Assembly (NCBI GenBank): GCA_937877465.1
Contig: CALFIT010000179.1
Location: 1-16,105 of the forward strand
Length of the DNA: 16,105 nucleotides
DNA from: an uncultured Bacteroidales bacterium
GTDB taxonomy: Bacteria > Bacteroidota > Bacteroidia > Bacteroidales > F082
Direction: 5' to 3'
This document shows positions 15,680 to 16,105 of this stretch, piece by piece. A model generated the notes under the pieces. That model was not told the origin of the DNA. It saw nothing but the letters and a program-made list of their open reading frames with translations, and made no database searches. Every line of letters starts with the position of its first letter. Within the stretch, counting starts at the first letter, position 1. The position numbers were made by a program, and so were the translations under genes.

Positions 15680-15937
15680 TCAGTTGTTGTCCTTGTATCG
15701 GTAATAAAGGATCAGGTCGAAGGCTACGAGGCAGAAGTTCAACACATAGAACCAGATGACGTAATCCACCTGATGGTTGACGAACTTGTTGATGATGCCG
15801 AAGATGTAGCCTAATAGGATGAAGCCCATGAAGACGGGGCTTTTGCCTTTGGTGACTTTCGTCCGCAACGCCTTGGCAATGCTGATGGGCCAGCTGACGG
15901 CGAAGCAGAGGAGAAACAGGATCTCGAAAATCTTCAT
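15680..15937 (-). CDS. Small three-helix membrane protein, SemiSWEET/PQ-loop-like
   Basis: 85 residues with three hydrophobic helices (about 4-20, 36-50 and 59-78). The loop after helix 1 reads SWPISIAKALRTKVTKGKSP, which resembles the PQ-loop of SemiSWEET sugar transporters (a W-P pair followed by a basic loop and G-K-S), although the Gln is replaced by Ile. SemiSWEETs are three-helix half-transporters that dimerise. The similarity is weak and the assignment is tentative; an uncharacterised small membrane protein is the safe label. The ATG lies 2 bases from a 7-bp repeat array that fills the gap to argF, and no promoter was found, so it may be co-transcribed with argF. A strong terminator follows its stop. 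Confidence 0.75.
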   Translation of the reverse strand: MKIFEILFLLCFAVSWPISIAKALRTKVTKGKSPVFMGFILLGYIFGIINKFVNHQVDYVIWFYVLNFCLVAFDLILYYRYKDNN

Positions 15938-15939
15938 TT

Positions 15940-16022
15940 GGAATTAGGAATTATGAATGCGGAATGCGGAATAGCGCAAAGCGACGCTTATTCCGCATTC
16001 TACATTCTGCATTCTGCATTAA
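15940..16022. repeat. Inverted array of 7-bp repeats around a bulged hairpin
   Basis: The left half is four heptamers in register (GGAATTA, GGAATTA, TGAATGC, GGAATGC) and then GGAATA. The right half is the inverted set (TTATTCC, GCATTCT, ACATTCT, GCATTCT, GCATTAA). The centre folds as a 12-bp stem (15962-15973 with 15989-16000), one unpaired T (15988), a 3-bp GCG/CGC stem and an 8-base loop. It fills nearly the whole gap between argF and the small membrane gene. Confidence 0.85.
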
Positions 16023-16025
16023 AAA

Positions 16026-16105
16026 TCAGTCTCCCAACGTGGCCACCATGACGGCCTTGATGGTGTGCATACGGTTCTCGGCCTCGTCGAAGACGATGCT
16101 GTTCT
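16026..16105 (-). CDS. argF: Ornithine carbamoyltransferase, C-terminal end (partial)
   Basis: Only the last 25 codons and the TGA lie in the window: [20 protein letters not shown] then ATLGD. This closely matches the remembered C-terminus of Escherichia coli-type ornithine carbamoyltransferase ([22 protein letters not shown]). The enzyme joins carbamoyl phosphate and ornithine to make citrulline in arginine synthesis. Many Bacteroides species instead use a succinylornithine carbamoyltransferase, so the E. coli-like ending is worth noting. The call rests on a short segment. Confidence 0.82.
   Translation of the reverse strand, partial: [25 protein letters not shown]

Overview
The window looks like chromosomal DNA of a Bacteroidales-type bacterium (phylum Bacteroidota). 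Four things support this: a type IX secretion component (PorZ), a cargo protein with a type IX C-terminal sorting signal, a UpxY antiterminator beside a Wzc-like tyrosine kinase, and repeated matches to the Bacteroides -7 promoter box TAnnTTTG (for example at 2873, 8305, 8387 and 13234) with no clear Shine-Dalgarno sequences. Most genes favour C or G at the third codon position. One small insert at about 10585-11226 is visibly AT-richer.

Layout. Bases 1-2842 (+) are the end of a polysaccharide export operon: a Wzc-like tyrosine autokinase, truncated at its 5' end by the window edge, then a UpxY/NusG-like antiterminator. Bases 2873-3896 (+) are a one-gene unit with its own promoter, a coiled-coil membrane protein and a strong terminator. 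Bases 3895-6936 (-) are porZ followed directly by recO. Bases 7089-8285 (-) encode a class C beta-lactamase-fold serine hydrolase. It is divergent from a DeaD/CsdA-like RNA helicase at 8427-10574 (+). Bases 11236-13191 (+) are one long frame joining a complete MenA prenyltransferase to an exported beta-propeller glycosidase-like domain. Bases 13268-15622 (+) encode a secreted multidomain protein with an Omp28/thioredoxin-like CxxC domain and a type IX sorting domain. Bases 15680-15937 (-) encode a small three-helix membrane protein resembling SemiSWEET/PQ-loop proteins. Bases 16026-16105 (-) are the last codons of an ornithine carbamoyltransferase.

The most unusual part is the space between the helicase and menA. 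A GxxExxY-family (PDDEXK-like) gene sits between two mirrored ends. Each end has three 9-bp GTTTTG-type iterons, a TAG-containing linker, a bulged 9+3-bp hairpin and a 6-bp tetraloop hairpin. The hairpin stems differ in sequence between the two ends, but the shape and bulge position are the same, which suggests selection on structure. The unit ends 10 bp after the helicase stop and 9 bp before the menA ATG. It looks like a small mobile or repetitive element that I do not recognise as described. A second intergenic repeat, an inverted array of 7-bp units around a bulged hairpin, fills the gap between argF and the small membrane gene. A short palindromic repeat is also inserted in frame inside menA.

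Functionally, PorZ, the sorting-domain protein and the exported glycosidase-like domain fit an organism with active type IX secretion and glycan use. The kinase and UpxY genes indicate a capsule or exopolysaccharide locus just upstream of the window. No rRNA, tRNA, CRISPR array or phage genes were seen, and no stretch over 300 bases lacks an annotated feature.
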